Positions 1 through 6,953 of a stretch of 31,219 nt of DNA are shown here, one piece after another. Made by a program: the position numbers and the translations under genes. Numbering within the stretch: the first letter of the stretch is position 1; every line of letters starts with the position of its first letter. The notes beneath the pieces are model-generated. The model ran no database searches and was not told the origin of the DNA. It worked only from the letters and a program-made list of their open reading frames with translations. The stretch spans positions 1 to 31,219 of the forward strand of contig CAMQCZ010000020.1 in assembly GCA_946999385.1 (NCBI GenBank), read 5' to 3'. The DNA is from an uncultured Lachnoanaerobaculum sp. GTDB lineage: Bacteria > Bacillota > Clostridia > Lachnospirales > Lachnospiraceae.

Positions 1-66
1 ATATGCCATTATTTTTATATTTTCTTTGCTAAAAATACAAGGATGTAGAGAATCTTTGCACCTTTC

Positions 67-100
67 AAAAAAAGAAGAGCAGCCTTTTACGCTACTCTTC
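67..100 (-). terminator. Rho-independent terminator
   Basis: Read on the minus strand, a 10-bp stem (74-83 with 91-100, one G-U pair) closes a 7-nt loop and is followed directly by seven U residues (73-67). It is the first good terminator after the rlmD stop codon, so it probably ends the HAD-pepP-rlmD transcript about 240 nt past that stop. Confidence 0.85.
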
Positions 101-340
101 ATCATACTGTGCATGAATCGCGCTTAATTAACATTTCCCACTTCACAGACTGGGTGCAAAGTGGGTGCACCTTTTAACGTTAACATCCTGTGCACTCAAC
201 CCTAGAGCGTAGACATGTTCCCTCATACAGCCAAAACACGCTCAAAAACCGCGAAAACCCTGCCTAAAGCCGCCACACGCTAAACCTTTTAACGATAGTC
301 CTCACAAACCTCTGCTAAACAAGAGCAAACTTGCACCCAC
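101..340. other. GC-richer non-coding segment downstream of rlmD
   Basis: No open frame of useful length is present on either strand. By eye the base composition is near 45-50% GC, against roughly 30% in the flanking genes, and CG dinucleotides are frequent. It carries short repeats: GTGGGTGCA at 161-169 and its inverted copy at 332-340, a near copy at 151-159, and an 11-bp direct repeat ACCTTTTAACG at 169-179 and 284-294. The segment starts exactly at the stop codon of rlmD. It could be a residue or end of an integrated element, or a structured 3' untranslated region. Which one is not decidable from this window. Confidence 0.5.
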
Positions 341-1498
341 CTAATCAGCCTTTGACATCAATACAACACACTCAACATGCCCTGTCTGTGCAAAGCAATC
401 CACAGGCATTATTTTATCTACTTTATATTTGTTATTTGTAACAAAAAATTTCAAATCTCTCGCTAGTGTTTCAGGATTACATGATATATATATTATATTT
501 TTTGGCTTTATTTTTAAAACTGATTTTATAAAAATCTCTGTACTTCCGAATCGAGGAGGATCCATAATAAGAACATCTATTTTTTGCTCAGATAATGCCA
601 AATTTTCCAAAAATTTACTTGCATCTTCATTATAAAATTTTATATTTTTTATATTATTTAATTTTGCATTTATTATTGCATCTTTAGTAGCTTCCTTATT
701 AAGCTCAACACCTATTACTTCTTTTACCTTCAAGGAAGCTATTAGACCTATTGTACCTACACCACAATAAGCATCCAGTAATATCATTTTCTTATTTAAA
801 TCAAGACTTTCCAAAGCTATTTTATATAATTTTTCAGTTTGTACAGGATTTACCTGATAAAATGATTTTGATGAAATTCTAAATTTTAAATCACATAATA
901 TATCTTCTATATATGGCTTTCCATATAATATATATTCTTTTTCACCTAATATCATACTTGTATCTTTATCATTTACATTTTGTATTATTGAAACTATATT
1001 TGGATATAATTTTCTAATAGCTTTTACGAAGTTATTTTTTCCAATAAATATAGGATCAGTTGTTACTAAAACAAGCATAATTTGATTTGTATTTTTAGCA
1101 ACTCTTATAAGAACATGTCTTAAAAAACCATATCCACTATCTTCATTATATATTTTTATTTTAAAAGATTTGAATAAATCCTTTAAAGTCCTTATAATAT
1201 CTACTGCAATTTTATCCTCAATAAGAATATCTTTATTTAATTTTTTATTTTCATTATCAATAATATTATGAGTTCCTCTTTCATAAGTACCTGCAATTAT
1301 CTGTCCTTTTTTATATCCAAAAGTAGCAACAACCTTATTTCTATATGAAAAGGGATTTTTCATTGGAACTATTTTTTCTACCTTCGCATACCTTGATAAT
1401 AATTTATTACACAACTCTTGTTTTTTTGAAAGCTGTACTTCATAGGGATATATTATATAATCACAAGAGCCTATTATATTTTTGTTAAAGCTTTTCAT
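341..1498 (-). CDS. rlmD: RlmD/RumA-type 23S rRNA uracil-C5 methyltransferase, short form
   Basis: SAM-dependent RNA m5U methyltransferase of the TrmA/RumA (COG2265) family, expected to methylate a uridine in 23S rRNA. With a 385-aa start, the SAM-binding motif DAYCGVGTIGL is at 242-252, FYQVNP at 213-218, DPPR at 313-316, the nucleophile Cys340 in SCNPETLARDL, and the general-base Glu376 in HVEC. The ATG at 1498 is preferred over the longer in-frame start at 1525 because it has a GAGGT ribosome-binding site and follows the pepP stop by one base. There is no N-terminal TRAM domain, as in the short Lachnospiraceae-type forms. Three of the four expected [4Fe-4S] cysteine positions appear substituted (Ser3, Ile9, Ile91) and only Cys12 remains. 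The catalytic half is intact, so it is probably active. The exact target base is inferred from the family. Confidence 0.88.
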   Translation of the reverse strand: MKSFNKNIIGSCDYIIYPYEVQLSKKQELCNKLLSRYAKVEKIVPMKNPFSYRNKVVATFGYKKGQIIAGTYERGTHNIIDNENKKLNKDILIEDKIAVDIIRTLKDLFKSFKIKIYNEDSGYGFLRHVLIRVAKNTNQIMLVLVTTDPIFIGKNNFVKAIRKLYPNIVSIIQNVNDKDTSMILGEKEYILYGKPYIEDILCDLKFRISSKSFYQVNPVQTEKLYKIALESLDLNKKMILLDAYCGVGTIGLIASLKVKEVIGVELNKEATKDAIINAKLNNIKNIKFYNEDASKFLENLALSEQKIDVLIMDPPRFGSTEIFIKSVLKIKPKNIIYISCNPETLARDLKFFVTNNKYKVDKIMPVDCFAQTGHVECVVLMSKAD

Positions 1499-1499
1499 T

Positions 1500-3281
1500 C
1501 TAAACCTCAATAGCCTTTGTTTCATTTGCTAACCAAATTTGCTCTTCTTCATCTAAATAATCTTTCAAATTATCATATACCATTTTTTGATAAGCATTAA
1601 AATATTCTATATCTTGTTTGGTCATTATACTAAGGTCTAAGCATCTTGAATCCAATGGTATCATTGTCAAAACTTCAAAGCCTAAAAAGCCATTTCCTGC
1701 ATCAACTGTAACAACTAAATTTTCACAACGTATACCATGACTACCCGCTATATAAATACCCGGTTCATCACTTACAACCATACCCTCTTCAAATCCAATG
1801 TCAAGACGTGTATCAGGATTTATTTTATATCTTATAGATATAGGTCCTTCATGAACTCCATTGCAAAATCCTACACCATGTCCTGTTCCATGAGCATAAT
1901 CAAGCCCATACTTCCACATCTCACTCCTTGAAATTGTATCAAGATTATATCCCTTTATTCCCTTTGGAAATTTTGCATTCATAAGTCTAAGCATACCTAT
2001 ACATGCCAATGTAAAATGTAACTTTTCCTCATCACTAAGATCACCAACAGCTATAGTTCTTGTAACATCTGTAGTTCCATCCATATATGTTGCTCCTGAA
2101 TCAACTAAATATAGCCCTCTTTTTTCTATTTTTGCACAAGTTTCTTTTTTTGCACTATAATGAGGCATAGCTGCATTTTCACCATATGCTGATATAGTAT
2201 CGAAGCTCAAAGAAAGATATTTTAAATCACCGGCTCTTAAATTATCAAGATAATCACTAAGTGTAATTTCTGTCAAATCATCTTCTGCAGCAAGACGCTC
2301 CTGTAACCATTTTATAAATTTGCTTTCGTAGACTCCATCTCTTATATGTGCATTTTTAATATTCTTTATTTCTGTAGCATTTTTAACAATTTTAAATCTA
2401 CTGATTATTGATGGTAAAAATATTACATTATTTTTTTCTTTTATAGATAAATATGTTTGATAATTACATTCATTATCATCAATAATCACATTTTTATTTT
2501 TTATATTTTTAATAAATTCATAATATTCATCATAATCTTTAATTTCTACATCAGCCTCTTCCAAATGCTTTATAATATTATCATTCAATACACTTTTTTG
2601 TATAAAAATAATAGCACTATCTAAAGTGATATAAATATATGATAAAAATTGAGGATTACAATCTATATCACTACCACGCATATTACTTATCCACGCTATA
2701 TCTGATAAATTTGTTACAATTATGGAATCAGCTTTATTTATTTTTAATTTTTCCCTTAGTCTTTTTAATTTATCTATGAAGCTCTCACCTGTAAATGCTA
2801 CATCTAAAACAAAAATAGGATTTGCACTTCTTTTAGGTCTATTATTCCAAACTTCTTCAACTATATCTTGTTCAATCTTAAATTTTATATTCTTATCTTT
2901 AAATTTTTCTTTATAAAAAAGAGCCTGTTTTACATTTAAAAGCTTAGCACTAAAACCTAAAGTGGAATTATTAGATAAATTATCAAATAAATACTCACTT
3001 ATACTTGGAACAAGAGCTTCTCCCATTTTCATAAGCTCTATGCCACTTCCTGTTAATTGCTTATTTGCTTGAACAAAATATCTTCCGTCAGTCCACAAAA
3101 AAGCCTTATCAAGCATAACAAGTAAAGTTCCGGCACTTCCGGTAAATCCTGATATAAAAGCTCTTTCTTTATCATACTCTGATAAATATTCACTACTATG
3201 GGCATCACTACTTGGGCAAAGCCAAGCATCTATATTATTTTTTTTCATTACTTCTCTTAATTTAATAAGTTCTTCTTTCAT
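1500..3281 (-). CDS. Aminopeptidase P family protein (Xaa-Pro aminopeptidase, M24B)
   Basis: Cytosolic metallopeptidase expected to remove an N-terminal residue preceding proline. The 593-aa length matches the long, three-domain aminopeptidase P type: two creatinase-like N-terminal domains (about 1-300) and a C-terminal pita-bread catalytic domain. The five dinuclear-metal ligands are visible: Asp394, Asp405, His468 (GTGHGVG), Glu506 (SDEPGIY) and Glu520 (CEN). The ATG at 3281 has an excellent GGAGAT site 4 bases upstream. The longer in-frame start at 3320 would overlap the HAD gene and has no better signal. It is the middle gene of a HAD-pepP-rlmD unit, with an 11-base gap upstream and 1 base before rlmD. 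A role in peptide recycling is inferred from family membership only. Confidence 0.93.
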   Translation of the reverse strand: MKEELIKLREVMKKNNIDAWLCPSSDAHSSEYLSEYDKERAFISGFTGSAGTLLVMLDKAFLWTDGRYFVQANKQLTGSGIELMKMGEALVPSISEYLFDNLSNNSTLGFSAKLLNVKQALFYKEKFKDKNIKFKIEQDIVEEVWNNRPKRSANPIFVLDVAFTGESFIDKLKRLREKLKINKADSIIVTNLSDIAWISNMRGSDIDCNPQFLSYIYITLDSAIIFIQKSVLNDNIIKHLEEADVEIKDYDEYYEFIKNIKNKNVIIDDNECNYQTYLSIKEKNNVIFLPSIISRFKIVKNATEIKNIKNAHIRDGVYESKFIKWLQERLAAEDDLTEITLSDYLDNLRAGDLKYLSLSFDTISAYGENAAMPHYSAKKETCAKIEKRGLYLVDSGATYMDGTTDVTRTIAVGDLSDEEKLHFTLACIGMLRLMNAKFPKGIKGYNLDTISRSEMWKYGLDYAHGTGHGVGFCNGVHEGPISIRYKINPDTRLDIGFEEGMVVSDEPGIYIAGSHGIRCENLVVTVDAGNGFLGFEVLTMIPLDSRCLDLSIMTKQDIEYFNAYQKMVYDNLKDYLDEEEQIWLANETKAIEV

Positions 3282-3292
3282 AAATATCTCCT

Positions 3293-4090
3293 TTATTTTA
3301 TTAATCCAAGATGTACACAAGCATTATAAATACCATCTTTATCTATATCATCAGTTACATAATCTGCTATTTCTTTTAATTTTTTTATGCTATTACCCAT
3401 AGCAACTCCAATTCTTGCCATTTTTAATATTTCATAATCATTCATAGAATCCCCAAAAGAAATAATATTTTCTAAGCCTATATTATAATATTTTGACAAG
3501 GCTAAAAGTCCATTTGCCTTACTTTGATTTTTTTCTATTATATCAGCACCCATAAGACCTGCAAATAATGGTAACTTTAATTCATCAAATTGTCTTTCTA
3601 TATCAATAGCTCCATCTTTATATCCTACATAAGCCAAAGTCCTAATTTGCATATCTCTAATTAAATTTACATCCTTATAATTCCTAAAATTAATTCCCCA
3701 TCTCCTTTTATCCAATTTATCTACAAAATCCTGATTAGTATAATAATCATAATCATCTATACTAAGACCTATACTATATCCTTTGTTAATTGCAAAATCC
3801 AATAATCTATTTACTAATTTTTTAGGCATTACATATGAATATATCATCTTTTCATTATTTTCTTCTTTGACCATCACCTTTGTACCATTAAGCTCAATGC
3901 CGGCATTAAAATCCAATATTTTTTTAAATTCTCTACTATAAACACTGTCCATATCTCTTCCGGTAGCTATTGCCAATATATGCCCTTCTTCTTTTAACTT
4001 CTTTATAGCAAGCATAGTTGAAGGACTTATTTTATAATCCTTATGATCAAGCAAAGTCATATCCAAATCAAAAGTAATCAACTTTTGCAT
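3293..4090 (-). CDS. Cof-type HAD-superfamily phosphatase
   Basis: A 265-aa HAD IIB (Cof/YidA-like) hydrolase. Motif I is FDLDMTLLD with nucleophile Asp8 and acid/base Asp10; motif II is ATGR with Thr43; Lys191 fits motif III; GDSMND at 213-218 is motif IV and binds Mg2+. The cap lies at about 85-190. Family members dephosphorylate sugar phosphates or cofactors such as pyridoxal phosphate and flavin precursors, but sequence alone does not set the substrate. The start has an AGAGGT site. The gene lies just past a terminator (4158-4205) and so probably opens a separate transcript with pepP and rlmD. I see no strong promoter in 4091-4157. Confidence 0.92.
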   Translation of the reverse strand: MQKLITFDLDMTLLDHKDYKISPSTMLAIKKLKEEGHILAIATGRDMDSVYSREFKKILDFNAGIELNGTKVMVKEENNEKMIYSYVMPKKLVNRLLDFAINKGYSIGLSIDDYDYYTNQDFVDKLDKRRWGINFRNYKDVNLIRDMQIRTLAYVGYKDGAIDIERQFDELKLPLFAGLMGADIIEKNQSKANGLLALSKYYNIGLENIISFGDSMNDYEILKMARIGVAMGNSIKKLKEIADYVTDDIDKDGIYNACVHLGLIK

Positions 4091-4157
4091 ACTTACCTCT
4101 TTCTATATCTTTTAAAATATAATAAGCTTAAATAAATATTAAATTATCTAGTTATAT

Positions 4158-4205
4158 AAAAAATACTATACTAAAATCCTTATAAAGTCCAGTATAGTAT
4201 TTTTT
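4158..4205 (-). terminator. Rho-independent terminator, symmetric
   Basis: A perfect 15-bp inverted repeat (4158-4172 with 4191-4205) has an 18-nt loop. The stem ends in six A-T pairs, so either strand yields a hairpin with a U tract. On the minus strand it lies 20 bases past the dus stop codon and ends the DUF6145-like/dus transcript. Confidence 0.88.
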
Positions 4206-4225
4206 ATAAAATTTACAAGTTTAAG

Positions 4226-5224
4226 TTATTTTGATAATATCTCCAGCAATTCCTTCAATTCATCAAAAGTATTTATATTATTAATTTTTTCTCTAAGCCT
4301 TGAGCTATTTTTTAATCCATGAGTATATTCTGATATATGCTTTCTAAGCTTTAAAATTGCCATATGCTCTCCATCTTCTCTTAATTGCAGCTTTGCTTGA
4401 AAAAGTATGGCATTTTTTATATCAGTCAAGCTTGGTTCAAATTTTTTATAATTTTTCAATTCTTGTGTAGCCTCGTCTATACATGACAAATAATTTTTTA
4501 TTTCTTTAAATATCCATGGATTACCACAAGCCGCTCTTGCTATCATAATACCATCACAATCTGTGAATTTAAGCATATTATATGCTGATTTTCCATCTAT
4601 TATATCACCGTTACCTATTACAGGTATTGACACACTTTTTTTCACCTTTTTTATTATATCAAGATCAGCCCTTCCTGAATAATATTGTTCTCTGGTTCTA
4701 CCATGTATAGCTAAAAAGCTAATACCACAATCTTGTGCAATTTTTGCTATTTCAACAGCATTAATATTATTTTCATCAAAGCCTTTTCTAATTTTAATGC
4801 TCACAGGCTTTTTAGATTTTTTTACCATATTAATTAAAATTTTTTCAACTAATTTAGGATCCTTCATGAGAGCACTACCCTCATTATTATTAACTATTTT
4901 AGGCATGGGACAACCCATATTAAGATCAATAAAGCTAACCCTATCCATTTCAGAAACCATAGCACTTACTTCAGCCAAAATATCAGGATCTGAGCCAAAT
5001 AATTGTACTCCTACATGTTTTTCTTCTTCATCTATTTTAAGTAGATTAAATGTTTTTTTATTATTATATAGTATTGCTTTTGCACTGACCATTTCTGTAG
5101 TTAGCAAATCACAAGAATTTCGACTACATAATACACGAAATGGCAGGTTACTAAAGCCCGCCATTGGTCCTAAGCTAAGTAAAGCTTTTATATTCGTATT
5201 TTTTATATTAAAACCTAAATTCAT
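4226..5224 (-). CDS. dus: tRNA-dihydrouridine synthase, DusB-like
   Basis: FMN- and NADPH-dependent enzyme that reduces uridines in the tRNA D-loop. The 332-aa protein has the TIM-barrel motifs of the Dus family in order: GPMAGFS at 19-25, NMGCP at 102-106 with the catalytic Cys105, SIKIRKG near 142-148, HGRTREQ at 174-180, GNGDI at 204-208 and IARAACGNPWIF at 228-239. The C-terminal helical RNA-binding part is present (about 265-330). The order and length fit the bacterial DusB group common in Firmicutes. The AGGT site before the ATG overlaps the end of the upstream gene, whose stop is 3 bases away, so the two are co-transcribed. Confidence 0.94.
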   Translation of the reverse strand: MNLGFNIKNTNIKALLSLGPMAGFSNLPFRVLCSRNSCDLLTTEMVSAKAILYNNKKTFNLLKIDEEEKHVGVQLFGSDPDILAEVSAMVSEMDRVSFIDLNMGCPMPKIVNNNEGSALMKDPKLVEKILINMVKKSKKPVSIKIRKGFDENNINAVEIAKIAQDCGISFLAIHGRTREQYYSGRADLDIIKKVKKSVSIPVIGNGDIIDGKSAYNMLKFTDCDGIMIARAACGNPWIFKEIKNYLSCIDEATQELKNYKKFEPSLTDIKNAILFQAKLQLREDGEHMAILKLRKHISEYTHGLKNSSRLREKINNINTFDELKELLEILSK

Positions 5225-5227
5225 ATA

Positions 5228-5560
5228 TTACCTGTCTTTCAATTTTAAGCTTAAATTTAACAGCTCCAATTTTCTAAACAATTCCTCTTTTTCATTTTGT
5301 ATCCTTGAAATCATTAATTTACTTTCTATTTCATCAAAATAAAAATCATAATCATCAGCTATAGTCTTTATAATTAATTTTTCATTATCAAATTCTAAAG
5401 AAATAATACCTCCACATTGATTTGCATACTCAACACAAAGACTCTTTAATTCTAATTTTATATTGTCAGGTAAAATTTCAAACTTAGGATTTATATAATA
5501 TTTTTGCTTATATGAATTTGCAGCACATAAAACATTATTTTCAAAATTCCCAAATCCCAT
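5228..5560 (-). CDS. Conserved hypothetical protein, DUF6145-like
   Basis: A 110-aa soluble protein of unknown function. From memory it resembles a small Lachnospiraceae family (DUF6145) characterised by an N-terminal VLCAANSYKQKYY segment, a CGGIISLEF strand and a basic C-terminal helix. The domain name is recalled, not searched. There is no signal peptide and no membrane segment. A GGAA site lies 9 bases before the ATG. It sits 3 bases upstream of dus, so it is probably co-translated with it; the function of the pair is unknown. Confidence 0.75.
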   Translation of the reverse strand: MGFGNFENNVLCAANSYKQKYYINPKFEILPDNIKLELKSLCVEYANQCGGIISLEFDNEKLIIKTIADDYDFYFDEIESKLMISRIQNEKEELFRKLELLNLSLKLKDR

Positions 5561-5650
5561 TTTTATATCTTCCTATCTGTTTTATATTTTCTAAAACTAT
5601 TCATAAATACCTATTCACTTAACTTAAATTTAATATATATAACGCAACTG

Positions 5651-5694
5651 AATAAATATAAAAAAGCCTACCTAATTTATATTTATTCGGCAGG
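5651..5694 (-). terminator. Probable terminator after pfkA
   Basis: On the minus strand, CCTGCC (5694-5689) can pair with GGTAGG (5672-5667, one G-U) and is followed by a run of six U. A second, mutually exclusive 10-bp inverted repeat (5651-5660 with 5678-5687) overlaps it. It lies about 190 bases past the pfkA stop and before the promoter-less start of the DUF6145-like gene. The stem is imperfect, so confidence is moderate. Confidence 0.5.
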
Positions 5695-5736
5695 TCTTCT
5701 TATTTATAATTTGTAAAATATATATTAAGCTCAAGC

Positions 5737-5856
5737 TTATATCAGTCTTTCTTCAAGCTCTACTGCACCTTTAATGAGCAAAAGATTAGTAAGTATAATA
5801 GCCAAAGTCAACAAGCATATCAGCTTATTATACTCGTAAGCTACTATTTTCAGAGC
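5737..5856 (-). pseudogene. Possible gene remnant or start-less small ORF
   Basis: This stretch is open on the minus strand for 39 codons and then ends in TAA. Its translation contains a hydrophobic run, LICLLTLAIILTNLLLIKG, and an acidic tail, AVELEERLI. There is no ATG or GTG in frame and no ribosome-binding site. The region is more GC-balanced than its surroundings and also holds a 9-bp inverted repeat (5792-5800 with 5826-5834). It may be the C-terminal scrap of a lost membrane protein or a structured pfkA 3' end. The rest of the 5561-5881 gap holds only the terminator described above. Confidence 0.3.
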
Positions 5857-5881
5857 TTAAGACGGCACAGGCTACGTTGTA

Positions 5882-6856
5882 TTATCTTACCAATAATTTA
5901 CAAATTCTATATTGATCCTCAGATATATCTTTTTTCATTGATAAAGCTTCTTGTATATCAAAATCACAATACTCACCATTTTTATATGCAATTACTCTAT
6001 TTGATTTTCCTGCAACTAATAATTCTATAGCCTTCGCTCCCATAATAGAAGCATAAACTCTATCCTTACAGGTTGGAGCCCCACCTCTTTGCATATGTCC
6101 TAAAATTGTAGCTCTGGTTTCTATACCTGTAGCAGCCTCTATTCTTTTTGCCATGGAATTTGAATGTCCTATTCCTTCAGCATTTATAATAATATGGTGC
6201 TTTTTACCACGCTTTCTATTTTCGATGATTCTATTAATTAATGCTTGCTCATCTCCATCAAATTTTTCAGGTAATAAAACATCCTCTGCACCATTTGCAA
6301 ATCCACACCATAAAGCAATATATCCTGCATGTCTACCCATGACCTCTATAATAGAGCAACGCTCATGAGATGTTGAAGTATCTCTTACTCTATCAATAGC
6401 CTCCATAGCTGTATTTACAGCTGTATCAAAGCCTATAGTATAATCCGTACAAGCAATATCAAGATCTATAGTACCTGGAACCCCTATTGTATTAATGCCT
6501 AAAGCTGACAGCTTTAATGCTCCTTGGAAAGAACCATCTCCACCTATAACTACAATTCCGTCAATACCATATTTTTCACAGATTTTAGCACCCTCCTTTT
6601 GACCTTTTTCAGTCATAAACTCGGCACATCTGGCAGTATAAAGTATGGTTCCACCTCTATGAATAATCTCTGAAACACTTGTAGAATCCATATCAACAAT
6701 TTCTTCAGCCAACAAACCGGCATATCCTCTTTTAATTCCTTTTACCTTTAAGCCATTATGTATAGCACTACGAACTACAGCTCTAATAGCGGCATTCATA
6801 CCTGGAGCATCTCCACCACTGGTTAATACACCTATTGTTTTTATTTTCTTTACCAT
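5882..6856 (-). CDS. pfkA: ATP-dependent 6-phosphofructokinase
   Basis: Catalyses fructose-6-phosphate to fructose-1,6-bisphosphate in glycolysis. The 324-aa length is typical of bacterial PfkA. Visible motifs are SGGDAPGMN at 13-21, GGDGS at 105-109 (Gly where PPi-dependent enzymes carry Asp, so ATP is the expected donor), PGTIDLD at 127-133 with catalytic Asp131, and MGRHAGYIAL at 173-182. TIDLDIACTD differs from the TIDND of Escherichia coli, but I recall this variant as usual in clostridial PfkA. A GGAG site precedes the ATG. It lies 97 bases downstream of dnaE on the same strand; dnaE-pfkA adjacency is known in Firmicutes. Allosteric control by ADP and PEP is inferred from the family. 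Confidence 0.96.
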   Translation of the reverse strand: MVKKIKTIGVLTSGGDAPGMNAAIRAVVRSAIHNGLKVKGIKRGYAGLLAEEIVDMDSTSVSEIIHRGGTILYTARCAEFMTEKGQKEGAKICEKYGIDGIVVIGGDGSFQGALKLSALGINTIGVPGTIDLDIACTDYTIGFDTAVNTAMEAIDRVRDTSTSHERCSIIEVMGRHAGYIALWCGFANGAEDVLLPEKFDGDEQALINRIIENRKRGKKHHIIINAEGIGHSNSMAKRIEAATGIETRATILGHMQRGGAPTCKDRVYASIMGAKAIELLVAGKSNRVIAYKNGEYCDFDIQEALSMKKDISEDQYRICKLLVR

Positions 6857-6953
6857 ATAAAACTCCTTTTGCTTAGCTTAAAATCACAAGTTATCTTTTA
6901 ATCAAGTTAAATTTTATATTATTTAATATTTTTTTTCAATATTATTTTTTATA

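Noticed and set aside
4797..5342. Long plus-strand open frame opposite dus and the DUF6145-like gene
   Set aside because: It is antisense to clear family genes, has no ribosome-binding site, and its hydrophobic Ser/Phe/Leu-rich product is typical of shadows of AT-rich genes. The same applies to the other plus-strand frames over minus-strand genes.
5882..6856. PfkA with TIDLDIACTD instead of TIDNDIPGTD, as a possible altered enzyme
   Set aside because: The catalytic Asp and the ATP-type GGDGS are kept, and I recall this variant as common in clostridial PfkA.
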